Source: Streptomyces globosus (GTDB taxonomy: Bacteria > Actinomycetota > Actinomycetes > Streptomycetales > Streptomycetaceae). Taken from it: a DNA stretch of 64,000 nt. The DNA is taken from contig NZ_CP030862.1 in the NCBI RefSeq assembly GCF_003325375.1, positions 3,723,501 to 3,787,500 on the forward strand, written 5' to 3'. The position numbers and the translations under genes are program-made. The notes under the pieces are model-generated. The model saw only the letters and a program-made list of their open reading frames with translations, did not search any database and was not told the DNA's origin. Shown one piece after another: positions 49,916 to 57,610 of the stretch; position 1 is the stretch's first letter, and every line of letters begins with the position of its first letter.

Positions 49916-49931
49916 GTTCGTTCGAACGAAC
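49916..49931. promoter_or_regulatory. Perfect 16-bp palindrome GTTCGTTCGAACGAAC
   Basis: It lies 21 bp upstream of the SDR start and 97 bp upstream of the TetR start. This is the form expected of a TetR operator controlling the SDR. Confidence 0.75.
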
Positions 49932-50028
49932 GGGACCATAGAGCAGCCCGACCGAACGTGTCCATGCCATCGCGTGGATCGGTTGCCGATGCACCCGGCC
50001 CGCGGGGCGGTTTCCGCCGGATGCGACC

Positions 50029-50661
50029 ATGGCGCGCATGGAGAAGGCAGCCGACACCCGCCAGCGCATCATCGACGCCGTCCTTCGGATCATCGGCGCG
50101 GAGGGCATCGCCGCGCTGAGCAACCGGCGGATCGCGAAGGAGGCGCAGGTGTCGCTGGGCTCGGTCACCTACCACTTCACGACCCAGCACGAACTGCTGC
50201 GGGAGAGCCTGCTGCACTTCGTCGCCCAGGAGACGCAGCACTTCACCGAGCTGGCCGAGAACTGCGCCCGCGCAGACGGCCTGGACATCCCGGGCGCGGC
50301 CGAGATGGTGGAGACGGTGGCGGGCGGAACCACCTTCGACAGCAGGCACATCGCGCCGTTCGAGCTGTACATCCAGGCGGGGCGCGACGAGCGGCTCCGG
50401 GCCGCCGCCGCGGAGTGCTTCGCCGCGTACGACTCGCTCGCCCGCGGCATCCTCCGGCGGCTCGGCCTGCCGGACCCCGATCGCCTGGCCGGCGCGGTGG
50501 TGGCCCTGGTCTTCGGGCAGCAGCTGCGGAGACTGGCCACCGGCTCACCGGCGGAGGACCTCGTCGACACCCTCCTGCTCCTGACGGGCGCGGCGGCCGG
50601 AGCGGGCCCCGCCCCGTGCGGCGCGGCCTGCCGCCCGCCGTCCGGGAACCGTCCCGGCTGA
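50029..50661 (+). CDS. TetR-family transcriptional regulator
   Basis: 210 residues. HTH: RQRIIDAVLRIIGAEGIAALSNRR then IAKEAQVSLGSVTYHFTTQ (residues about 8-56). The C-terminal domain suits the TetR_C_31/BetI-like type. Start ATG 50029, with a second at 50038. It is divergent from the SDR, with a shared palindrome. The tail after residue 190 is Pro/Gly-rich. Ligand unknown. Confidence 0.9.
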   Translation: MARMEKAADTRQRIIDAVLRIIGAEGIAALSNRRIAKEAQVSLGSVTYHFTTQHELLRESLLHFVAQETQHFTELAENCARADGLDIPGAAEMVETVAGGTTFDSRHIAPFELYIQAGRDERLRAAAAECFAAYDSLARGILRRLGLPDPDRLAGAVVALVFGQQLRRLATGSPAEDLVDTLLLLTGAAAGAGPAPCGAACRPPSGNRPG

Positions 50662-50711
50662 CCGCGCGGACGTGCCGTGCCGGCCGTCGGGGCGGCCCGC
50701 CCACGCCGCGG

Positions 50712-51269
50712 CTACTGGCCGACCCTCCCGTCGATGCACTCGCGCAGCAGGTCCGCGTGGCCGCAGTGGCGGGCGTACTCCTCGATCCTGTGCACCATCA
50801 GCTCCCGTACCGCGACCCGCTCGCGGCCGACCCGCGCGCCGAGATCGGCGTGGCGGGCCAGTTCGGCGTCGGTCGCGGCCTGCTCACGGGCGAGGTCGGC
50901 GTACGCGGCGTCCACCACCGGCTGCTCGGCGACCGCCCCTTCGAAGTCCGCGTCCTTCGCGCCGTACAGACGGGGCAGCGGCTCCCCCTCGGTGATCCAG
51001 TTGTGCCAGTCGCGCTCGGCCTCGGCGAGGTGCCGTATCAGGCCGAGCAGGGACATCGTCGAGGGCGGCACCGAGCGCCGGGCGAGCCGGCCGGGGTCGA
51101 GGCCCTCGCACTTCATGCGCAGGGTGAGGCGGTAGTTCGCCAGGAAGTCCAGCAGCGTGGCGAGTTCGCCGTCCGCTGCGGACTCGTTGTTGCGGGGGTC
51201 TTCGGCGGGATCGGCCCACATGTCGGGGTACACGGTCGCCTTGGTCCACCGCTCGGTCTGCTCGCTCAT
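50712..51269 (-). CDS. DinB-family protein (DUF664)
   Basis: 185 residues. WADPAEDPRNNESAADGELA is the start; helices have MSLLGLIRHLAEAERDWHNW near 70 and RELMVHRIEEYARHCGHADLLRE near 153: the His triad of the DinB four-helix metal site. Members are probably thiol-dependent transferases or isomerases with mycothiol. Start ATG 51269 preferred; an in-frame start at 51290 adds seven residues. Convergent with the TetR gene. Confidence 0.9.
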   Translation of the reverse strand: MSEQTERWTKATVYPDMWADPAEDPRNNESAADGELATLLDFLANYRLTLRMKCEGLDPGRLARRSVPPSTMSLLGLIRHLAEAERDWHNWITEGEPLPRLYGAKDADFEGAVAEQPVVDAAYADLAREQAATDAELARHADLGARVGRERVAVRELMVHRIEEYARHCGHADLLRECIDGRVGQ

Positions 51270-51318
51270 GCACGCATGATCACCCGCCACGGGCCGTCGG
51301 CGCGAGGGAGTTGTGCGG

Positions 51319-52608
51319 TCAGGGACGCTCCTGCATGCGGCGCCGCAGCCGGTCGTAGACCGGTTCGCTGCCCAGCCGGTCCGCGGTGAGTGCGGCGGCG
51401 AAGCACGCGGCCAGCAGCGGCAGGACGAGCGAGGTGGCGCCGGTCATCTCCACGACCAGGACGATGCCCGTTGCGGGCGCCCGTACGACGGCGGCGAACA
51501 GGGCGGCCATGCCGACCACGGCGAACGCCCCGGACCCGGCCGCCTGGCCCGGCAGCAGCGGCCCCGCGGCGGCGTGCGCGAGGGCGCCCCACAGCGCACC
51601 GACGGCCAGGAGCGGGGCGAACAGCCCGCCGGGCGTTCCGGCGGCGTAGCTGAGCGGTCCTGCGGCGAAGCGCACGGCCAGGTAGGCGGCGAGGACGCCG
51701 ACGGCCGGGCTCCAACCGGCCAGGAGCCGTTCGCCGAGCGGGTCGCCCCCGCCGGCGAACAGCGGGTCGACCGCCATCAGCAGTCCGACCACGGCCCCGA
51801 TCAGGGCCGCGCGGGCGGTGGCGGGCACCCGGGCGGCGAGCCGGTCGGACAGGGCCAGGCTGCCGATGACGAGGCCCCCGTACGCGGCTCCCAGCAGCCC
51901 GGCGGTGGCGCCGAACAGCAGGAAGACGGGCAGCAGCCACACGGGCGGGGCGGGCGCGTCGGGGAAGGGGAAGATCGGCGCGCCGCCGGCGATCAGCGCG
52001 GAGACGGCTGCGGCGGCAGCCGTGCCGACGAGGGTCATCAGCACGAGCCGCGGCCGCACGGACCGGGTGACCTCCTCGCAGACAAACAGCAGGCCCCCGA
52101 GTGGCGCGGCGAACGCCACGGCGAGTCCGGCGCCGGCGAGCGAGGTGTGCAGCAGCCGGATGTCGTCGGCGCCCAGGCCGGTGCGCCGGCCCGCCTCGGC
52201 TCCGATCGCGGCTCCCATGTGCACCGCCGGGCCCTCCCGTCCCAGGACGAGCCCGGAGCCGATCGCGACGACGCCGCCGGCGAACTTGGCGGGGAGCAGC
52301 CGCCATGTGGGGGCCTCGCTCTCCCCGCGCCAGACCGCCTCGACGTGCTGGATGCCGCTGCCCGCCGCGTGCGGAACGCGCCGGGCGATGGCGCAGGCGA
52401 GGGCCGCCCCCGCGGCTGTGAGCGCGACGGGCACCAGCCATCCGAGACCGCCGCCGAGCCCGGCGGCGGTCTCCAGCAGGCGGCCGCGCAGCGCGTCGGC
52501 CCGTTGCAGGCACCACCGGAACGCCCCGCCGACCAGGCCCACCAGGCAGCCGGCCAGGGCCGCCACGAGGTGGGCGCGGCAGGCGCCGCGGAGCCGACGC
52601 GCCGTCAC
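51319..52608 (-). CDS. ClC-family chloride transporter
   Basis: 429 residues, about ten or more membrane helices. Filter motifs GSGIQHVEA near 84, GREGPAVHMGAA near 122 (gating Glu) and GTPGGLFAPLLAVG near 318 with Gly-rich filter. The inner Glu (CEEVTRS near 179) is present, as in H+/Cl- antiporters. No C-terminal CBS domains. GTG 52608. Inner membrane; exchanges chloride for protons. Confidence 0.92.
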   Translation of the reverse strand: MTARRLRGACRAHLVAALAGCLVGLVGGAFRWCLQRADALRGRLLETAAGLGGGLGWLVPVALTAAGAALACAIARRVPHAAGSGIQHVEAVWRGESEAPTWRLLPAKFAGGVVAIGSGLVLGREGPAVHMGAAIGAEAGRRTGLGADDIRLLHTSLAGAGLAVAFAAPLGGLLFVCEEVTRSVRPRLVLMTLVGTAAAAAVSALIAGGAPIFPFPDAPAPPVWLLPVFLLFGATAGLLGAAYGGLVIGSLALSDRLAARVPATARAALIGAVVGLLMAVDPLFAGGGDPLGERLLAGWSPAVGVLAAYLAVRFAAGPLSYAAGTPGGLFAPLLAVGALWGALAHAAAGPLLPGQAAGSGAFAVVGMAALFAAVVRAPATGIVLVVEMTGATSLVLPLLAACFAAALTADRLGSEPVYDRLRRRMQERP

Positions 52609-52898
52609 CGCGGCGCCCCGTGCGCGGGGCCGGGGTGGGGACCCGCCATGTGCCGACCTCCCGTGCCGAGCCTGCGGGCGCCCGTCCGGGGTCCGCCCCG
52701 CGGCCGTCCGGGCCGCGGTCCGTCCGAGCGTGGACCGCCCCCTGCGGCCGCCGTCGGGAAGCGCGCCGCGGCGCGCCGGGATGCGCCCCGACCGGACGAC
52801 GCGCGCGGCGACGGCGTTGCGGCGTCCGCGGCCGGGCGCGGCGGCGGAGACTGGTGGCGTCGGGCCGCGCGTCGGGCCCGGGGGACCCGGGAGGGGCT

Positions 52899-53597
52899 GT
52901 GGAGCCGAAGACCGCGTCAGTGCTGGCCCCGTTCATGGCGGTGCTCACCCTGACGACCGGGCTGGTGGAGGCGGTGAGCCTGCTCGCGCTGGGGCCGGTG
53001 TTCACGGCCATGCAGACGGGGAACGTCCTCTTCTTCGCGTTCGGCCTGGTCGGCGAGGGCGGCCTGTCGGTGGTGGCGCCCGCGGTGTCGCTGGGGGCGT
53101 TCACCGCGGGGGCCGTGGGCGGCGCCCGGCTGGAGACCCGGCTGGAGGCCGGCCGGCACCGCTGGTTCATCCTCTCGCTCGTCGCGGAGGCGGTCCTCGT
53201 CGGGGCGGCCGCCGTCGCCGTGTGGGGGGTGCCGCCGGTCCACCAAGCGCCCACGGGCCGGCATCTCGCCGCGATCGGCGTGCTGTCGGCCGCCATGGGC
53301 ATCCGCAACGTGACCAGCCTGCGCCTCCAGGTCCCCGACCTGCCGACGACGCTGGTCACCCGCGCCATGACCGCCCTGCTCGCCGGGTCCCTGCTGGGCC
53401 GCGACTCCTTCCTCGCCCGCGGCACGGCGGCGACCGCGCGCCGGGCCGCCTCCGTGGGCGCGATGTTCGCGGGCGGGCTCGCCGGCGCGCTGTGGGTCCA
53501 CGCCGGCTGGCCGGTGTCGGGGCTGCTGCTCGTGGCGGCGGGCATCCTGCTGGCGGTCGCGGCGGCATACGTCCCGAAGCCGCACCTGCACACGTGA
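52899..53597 (+). CDS. DUF1275/YoaK-family membrane protein
   Basis: 232 residues with six hydrophobic helices. Family signatures FTAMQTGNVLFFAFGL near 38 and AAMGIRNVTSLRLQVPDLPT near 131, and TTLVTRAMTALL. YoaK-like proteins are membrane proteins with unknown transport role. GTG 52899 with GGGAGGGG upstream. A 290-bp GC-rich gap separates it from the divergent ClC gene. Confidence 0.9.
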   Translation: MEPKTASVLAPFMAVLTLTTGLVEAVSLLALGPVFTAMQTGNVLFFAFGLVGEGGLSVVAPAVSLGAFTAGAVGGARLETRLEAGRHRWFILSLVAEAVLVGAAAVAVWGVPPVHQAPTGRHLAAIGVLSAAMGIRNVTSLRLQVPDLPTTLVTRAMTALLAGSLLGRDSFLARGTAATARRAASVGAMFAGGLAGALWVHAGWPVSGLLLVAAGILLAVAAAYVPKPHLHT

Positions 53598-53614
53598 GCG
53601 GCGCGGCAACGGTG

Positions 53615-54040
53615 CTACGGGGCTGCGGGGAGCCAGGCGCGGACCATGAGGGTGCCGAGGCCGGCGGGGTCGGGGGCGGGGAGCACCGCGGCGTCGACGC
53701 GCTCGAACCCGGCGGCCCGCAGGAGGCCTGTCCACCTGCGCGGGGTGTAGGACCAGCGGCGCACCGCGAGGGGCCGCCCGCGCAGTCCGCCGGAGTGCGT
53801 GCCCTGCGGGCCGTAGCAGCCGGGCAGGGCGGGCGCGTGGCTGAAGGCGAGCAGGCCGCCGGGGCCCAGCCGGTCGCGGACGAGGGGGAGCAGGCGGCGG
53901 GGGTCGTGGAACCACACGGCGCCGAACCGGGACACGACCGCGTTCCGGCGGCGCTCCGTGCCCGCGAGGAAGGCGGTGGCGTCGGCCCGGTGGAACTCGG
54001 CGGGCAGGCCGGCGCAGCGGGCGCGGGCGCGCGGGGGCAT
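53615..54040 (-). pseudogene. Remnant of a SAM methyltransferase (C-terminal half)
   Basis: About 141 codons with FHRADATAFLAGTERRRNAV, VWFHDPRRLLPLVRDRLGPG, LLAFSHAPALPG and GLLRAAGFERVDAAVL. These fit the second half of a class I methyltransferase (motif IV-like region and PGG turn). The SAM-binding motif I should lie upstream, but the frame there is a basic, non-conserved stretch and then the STAS gene on the other strand. So the N-terminal half is missing, and the gene is probably dead. Its 5' end may have been removed when the STAS gene region was joined. Confidence 0.65.
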
Positions 54041-54087
54041 GGCGGGCGGTTCGCGGGGCAGGTGCCGGGCGTACGAGGAGGTGCGCC

Positions 54088-54438
54088 ATGGCTGTCGACG
54101 AGGAGCGCACTGCGGATCCCGCGGCCCCGCCCTCGGCCGGAGCACGGTGCGTGGTGCGTGTGAGCGGCGAGATGGACCTCGACCACGCCGCGGAGCTCCG
54201 CACGGCGCTCGACACGGCCATCTCCCGGGCGCCTGACCGCGCGGACGTGGTGGTCGACCTCCGCCACTCCTCGTTCTGCGACTCCTCGGGCCTCACCGTC
54301 CTGCTGGCGGCCCGGGAGAGGGCCTGGGCCGGCGGGCACGCCATGCGGCTCGCGGCGCCGAGCCACCAGCTGCTGCGGCTGCTGGAGCTGACCGGGTCCG
54401 TCGAGCTGTTCTCGTTCGTGCCGGCCGCCGCGGACTGA
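54088..54438 (+). CDS. STAS-domain anti-anti-sigma factor
   Basis: 116 residues. A STAS fold with VRVSGEMDLDHAAELRTAL near 23 and the phospho-site DLRHSSFCDSSGLTVLLAAR (Ser near 68). It would be regulated by a kinase-type anti-sigma factor through serine phosphorylation, releasing a sigma factor. No kinase is adjacent. ATG 54088 after GAGGAGGTGCGCC. It ends before the MT gene at 54527 (opposite strand). Confidence 0.9.
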   Translation: MAVDEERTADPAAPPSAGARCVVRVSGEMDLDHAAELRTALDTAISRAPDRADVVVDLRHSSFCDSSGLTVLLAARERAWAGGHAMRLAAPSHQLLRLLELTGSVELFSFVPAAAD

Positions 54439-54526
54439 GCTTCCCTCCCCGGCGTGCACCGCGCTGCTTCCGGTCGCGGCGGCGGGCCCGCACCGCAGCC
54501 AGCCGCTCCGGGCGCCTGGTTCCCCC

Positions 54527-55315
54527 TCACCGGGACGGGCGCGTGCCCTGGGCCGTCCACGCCCGGGCGGACAGGGTGATCGACCCGTCGGCCGCGGCGG
54601 GCAGGGACGCCCTCAGCCGCTCCTGCAGGAGGTCGCGCCGCGCCTGCGGCAGGGAGGCCAGGTACGCGGGTGCCGGCCCCTGGCCGCCCCGGAACGGCTC
54701 CCAGTAGTCCGCGAAGTCCCGGAAGCGGGTCCGGACCACGATCTCGCCGACGGTGACGCCGGCCAGCCCGGAGCCGCGCAGCAGCAGCCGCAGCGGTTCG
54801 GGCGCGCACAGCGGTAAGCGGGCGCCCTCGTCCAGCGGCCCGGCGCCCGCGTCCACCTCCGCCGCGGCGTCCCAGAAGTGCCGCAGGAGCTCCATCCCGC
54901 CCTGCGTGTAGTCCCACACGTACACCGCGGCCACGCCCCCGGGGTGCACCACCCGGAGCATCTCGGCGACAGCACGGGCCGGTTCGGGCACGAAGTTGAG
55001 GACCAGTCCGCTGACCGCGGCGCCCGCCGCACCGTCCGGCGCGGGCAGCCGGCGGGCGTCGGCGCGCACGAAGCCGGCCCGCGGGTCTCCGACGGTCCGC
55101 CGCGCGTACCGCAGATAGCTCTCCGACGGGTCGGCGCCCACGACCCGGCCGGGGTCCGCCGCCTCCAGGACGGCGCGGGTGACGGCGCCGGTACCGCAGC
55201 CGACGTCCCACCACACCGCCCCGGCCGGAACGGACAGCCGGCGTACGAACTCCCCTGCCACGCACCGGCTCCACCGGCCGATGTACGGCTCGTACGCCTC
55301 TCCGTCACCCCACAC
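54527..55315 (-). CDS. Class I SAM methyltransferase with TTA codon
   Basis: 262 residues. AYEPYIGRWSRCVAGEFVRR then WWDVGCGTGAVTRAVLEAA near 36 (motif I), GADPSESYLRYARR, SGLVLNFVPEPARAVAEMLRV, PGG-like HPGGVAAVYVWDY. This resembles the UbiE/Coq5-type small-molecule methyltransferases. GTG 55315 is chosen since the conserved AYEPYIGRWS block follows; the frame upstream is not conserved. Leu167 is TTA, so it is probably bldA-dependent. It has no obvious operon partner. Divergent from the cupin. Confidence 0.88.
   Translation of the reverse strand: MWGDGEAYEPYIGRWSRCVAGEFVRRLSVPAGAVWWDVGCGTGAVTRAVLEAADPGRVVGADPSESYLRYARRTVGDPRAGFVRADARRLPAPDGAAGAAVSGLVLNFVPEPARAVAEMLRVVHPGGVAAVYVWDYTQGGMELLRHFWDAAAEVDAGAGPLDEGARLPLCAPEPLRLLLRGSGLAGVTVGEIVVRTRFRDFADYWEPFRGGQGPAPAYLASLPQARRDLLQERLRASLPAAADGSITLSARAWTAQGTRPSR
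54815..54817 (-). promoter_or_regulatory. In-frame TTA codon (Leu167) in the methyltransferase
   Basis: TTA on the minus strand, in frame with the stop at 54527. One of two in-frame TTA codons I noticed; the other is in the first synthase gene. Confidence 0.85.
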
Positions 55316-55519
55316 GGGCGACCACCCGCTCCCGCACGGCCACCGTCCGGAGACGGGGGGCGGCCCGGCACCGCCCGGAACCAGCATCCCCCGCCCCCGC
55401 CGCCGCGGCACCCGCTGCACCGCGCACCGGCCGCGCCGGCGCCCGCCTGGCGCGCTCCGGCCGCCGCGGCCACGCTGGAAGCGGGGGACACCCCTGCGGA
55501 CATGGGAAGCGAGGCAGCC

Positions 55520-55882
55520 ATGACGGCGATCACACGGGGCGACACACCGGTGGCGGTCGAAGGCGACGGCGTCGAACTCCGCACACAGCCGGCCGGCGGC
55601 GACCTGTCCGTCGCCTTCGTACGGCTGCCCGCGGGGGCGGACCTCCGCCCGGCGCTGCAGGGCATGCCCGACGACCTGTGCCCCTGTCCCCACTGGGGCT
55701 ACATGCTCAAGGGCCGCCTGAAGATGGTGACGAAGGACGGCGAGGAGGTCTACGAGGCGGGCCAGGCGTTCCACTGGCCTCCCGGGCACGCCCCCGTGGC
55801 CCTGGAGGACTGCGAGTACGTGGACTTCTCCCCGACGGCGGAGTTCACCGCCGTCCTCGACCACATCACGTCCCGGTCCTGA
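55520..55882 (+). CDS. Cupin-like small protein
   Basis: 120 residues. PHWGYMLKGRLKMVTKDGEE near 54 and AGQAFHWPPGHAPVALEDCE near 79: a single beta-barrel cupin. The metal His positions are partly present (CPHWGY, FHWPPGHAP). ATG 55520 after GAGGCAGCC. Possible enzyme or regulator-like binding protein, substrate unknown. Confidence 0.85.
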   Translation: MTAITRGDTPVAVEGDGVELRTQPAGGDLSVAFVRLPAGADLRPALQGMPDDLCPCPHWGYMLKGRLKMVTKDGEEVYEAGQAFHWPPGHAPVALEDCEYVDFSPTAEFTAVLDHITSRS

Positions 55883-55935
55883 CCCCCTCCCCCGGCTCCG
55901 GCTCCGGCCCCGCCCTGCCCGCCGGTGTAGCGGCT

Positions 55936-55976
55936 GCCGGCGCGGCGCCCGACCCCGTACGGGGCGCCGCGCCGGC
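55936..55976. terminator. Bidirectional terminator hairpin
   Basis: Perfect 15-bp arms GCCGGCGCGGCGCCC (55936-55950) and complement (55962-55976), 11-nt loop, between convergent genes ending at 55882 and 55981. Confidence 0.85.
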
Positions 55977-55980
55977 GCCG

Positions 55981-56271
55981 TCAGGAGGGGCGGGCCGGGA
56001 CGGTGAGGGTGCAGCGGCCGTTCTCGCAGGAGCGCCGGAGGCGTCCCCGCGAGACGGTCTGCACGAGGCCGATCGTCCAGCACACCGGGCACCCCCGGAG
56101 CGCCACCAGCCCCACCGGCAGGAGCAGCAGGGCGACCGGGCCGACGGTGAACGCCAGGCCCGTCCCGCCGATCAGGGAGCCGAAGCCCACCGCGCCGCGG
56201 GCCAGGTGCCGGGGCAGGGACGCGCTCGCGTAGTCGGGCCCGCCGTCCTTCCCGGTCGCTGCCGTCCTCAC
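55981..56271 (-). CDS. Cys-rich small membrane protein, coupled to ECF sigma
   Basis: 96 residues. A 25-residue cytoplasmic start (RTAATGKDGGPDYASASLPR) is followed by a long hydrophobic region (about 28-62; FGSLIGGTGLAFTVGPVALLL), then CPVCWTIGLVQTVSRGRLRR with SCENGRC: four Cys. GTG 56271 overlaps the sigma stop (GTGA), so it is made together with the sigma factor. By position it could be an anti-sigma or membrane-signalling partner, but it lacks the ZAS HxxxCxxC motif. Function unknown. Confidence 0.8.
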   Translation of the reverse strand: MRTAATGKDGGPDYASASLPRHLARGAVGFGSLIGGTGLAFTVGPVALLLLPVGLVALRGCPVCWTIGLVQTVSRGRLRRSCENGRCTLTVPARPS

Positions 56272-56825
56272 CGTCCGCCTCCCGCCGGTACGCCGTCCCC
56301 GTCCCCGAGCCGGCTCCGGACCGCGGCCCGGGCCCGGTGGAGCCGCGACTTCATCGCCGCCGTGCCGATCCCGAGCGCGTCGGCGACCATCCGCCCGCTC
56401 AGCCCCTGCACGTCCCGCATGACCAGCACCTGCCGCTGCTCCGCGGGCAGCGCGGCGATCGCCGCCGCCACCCGGCCCGCCTCCAGCCGTCGGAGGGCCT
56501 CCTCCTCGGCGGAGGGCCGGGCCTCGTCCCGCAGGGTTGCGGTGTCCCGTCCGATCGTCCGGGCGCGCCGCAGGCACTCGTTGCGGACGATGCGGAACAT
56601 CCACGACGCGAGGGCGCCGGACGCGCGGAGCGTCCCGATCTTCCGGTACAGGATGATCAGCGCTTCCTGGGCGGCGTCCTGCGCGTCCTCGGGTGTGGCG
56701 CACAGGGAGCGGGCGAACCGCTGCACGTTCGGGTGCGATCCCGACACCAGGGCCGTGAGCGAGTCGACGTCGCCGCGCCGGGCGCCTGCGACCAACTGCT
56801 CGCCGGGCCATGCGTACTCAGCCAC
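56268..56825 (-). CDS. ECF-type RNA polymerase sigma factor
   Basis: 185 residues. Region 2: LSGSHPNVQRFARSLCATPE-like with DAAQEALIILYRKIGTL (about 47-64) and MFRIVRNECLRRARTIG; region 4: AIAALPAEQRQVLVMRDVQG then LSGRMVADALGIGTAAMKSR (about 121-165). A small extracytoplasmic-function sigma70 protein. GTG 56825 overlaps the stop of a 30-residue membrane peptide upstream, and its own stop overlaps the start of a Cys-rich membrane protein. No typical anti-sigma gene is present. Target promoter unknown. Confidence 0.92.
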   Translation of the reverse strand: MAEYAWPGEQLVAGARRGDVDSLTALVSGSHPNVQRFARSLCATPEDAQDAAQEALIILYRKIGTLRASGALASWMFRIVRNECLRRARTIGRDTATLRDEARPSAEEEALRRLEAGRVAAAIAALPAEQRQVLVMRDVQGLSGRMVADALGIGTAAMKSRLHRARAAVRSRLGDGDGVPAGGGR

Positions 56826-56910
56826 GCGTCCGCCCCCGCTTGCGCGAGACCGCGTACACGCACGCGCACACGAGCACCGCTCCTACGGCCACTGCCATTC
56901 CCACGATCAT
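56818..56910 (-). CDS. 30-residue single-pass membrane peptide
   Basis: Sequence starts MIVGMAVAVGAVLVCACVYA, then a basic tail with SRKRGRTRG. One membrane helix with Cys15 and Cys17. GGAGGA lies 6 bp before ATG 56910. Its stop TGA overlaps the GTG of the ECF sigma gene, so it is the first gene of a three-gene coupled operon. Too short for most ORF callers. A sensor or anchor for the sigma system is plausible; inference. Confidence 0.75.
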   Translation of the reverse strand: MIVGMAVAVGAVLVCACVYAVSRKRGRTRG

Positions 56911-57177
56911 GTTCTTCCTCCGGCTTCCCCGTCCCGACGGCTGTCGGCACGTGTACAAGAGGAGCCGTCCGCCGAAAAGGATTCACCGGCACGGCCCCCG
57001 ACCGCCGGTGACAACCGATCGGCCCGGTTCCGCGTCCTTACCGCAGAGCCGGCTTCCGTCCGAGCGGGGGCGGAGCGGCGCGGTACCCGGAGGAACGCCA
57101 TCAGCACTTCGTACACCCCCGGCCCGGACGTCGGCGGCGCGGGCGGCGCGGGCGGCCGCCGCCGGCGCGGAATCGGC

Positions 57178-57534
57178 ATGCTGCTGCTGGGCGTCGCGGC
57201 CGGCGTCGTGCTGAGCACCGCCGTGCTGACGGCAGCGTCGTGGCCGCGGACCGAGGTGGCGTACCGCAGCGCCTCCCCCGCGTCTCTGCCCTACGACGGC
57301 TCCCGGTACTTCCTGCGGATGGAGCACCTCCGCGACCTGTCCGGTGACGACTCGTACCGGATGGTGATCGGCAGGCAGCCCGATGCGTCGTACGGGCACT
57401 GGCTGCACATCGACACCTACCTGGGCGCGGAGGGCATCCGGTCCGCGACGTGGACGGAGTCGGAGGTGCGCGTCCGGTTCTCCACCGGGCACGAGCTCTC
57501 CGTACCGGCCGGCGCCTTCACGGGCGGCAGGTGA
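57178..57534 (+). CDS. Exported/anchored small protein with uncertain start
   Basis: 118 residues from the ATG at 57178: membrane segment LLLGVAAGVVLSTAVLTAAS, then an exported domain (YRSASPASLPYDGSRYFLRM; RMVIGRQPDASYGHWLHIDT; VRVRFSTGHELSVPAG). The reading frame extends upstream, with GGAGGA and 5 nt before the codon ATC at 57100. That would give 144 residues with a proper basic N-terminus (GGRRRRGIG). No ATG, GTG or TTG is at this place. So either an ATC start, or a lost ATG. Divergent from the ECF operon. Function unknown. Confidence 0.6.
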   Translation: MLLLGVAAGVVLSTAVLTAASWPRTEVAYRSASPASLPYDGSRYFLRMEHLRDLSGDDSYRMVIGRQPDASYGHWLHIDTYLGAEGIRSATWTESEVRVRFSTGHELSVPAGAFTGGR

Positions 57535-57610
57535 GCGGCACCGCCGCGGGCGCCCGTACGCAGGTGGGTAGGCTTCGCTCAGCACGGACGCACGTCGGGG
57601 GGCAGCACGC

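Noticed and set aside
52609..52898. Possible gene between ClC and DUF1275
   Set aside because: Frames are Arg/Pro/Gly-rich noise; nothing beyond a divergent promoter region is supported.
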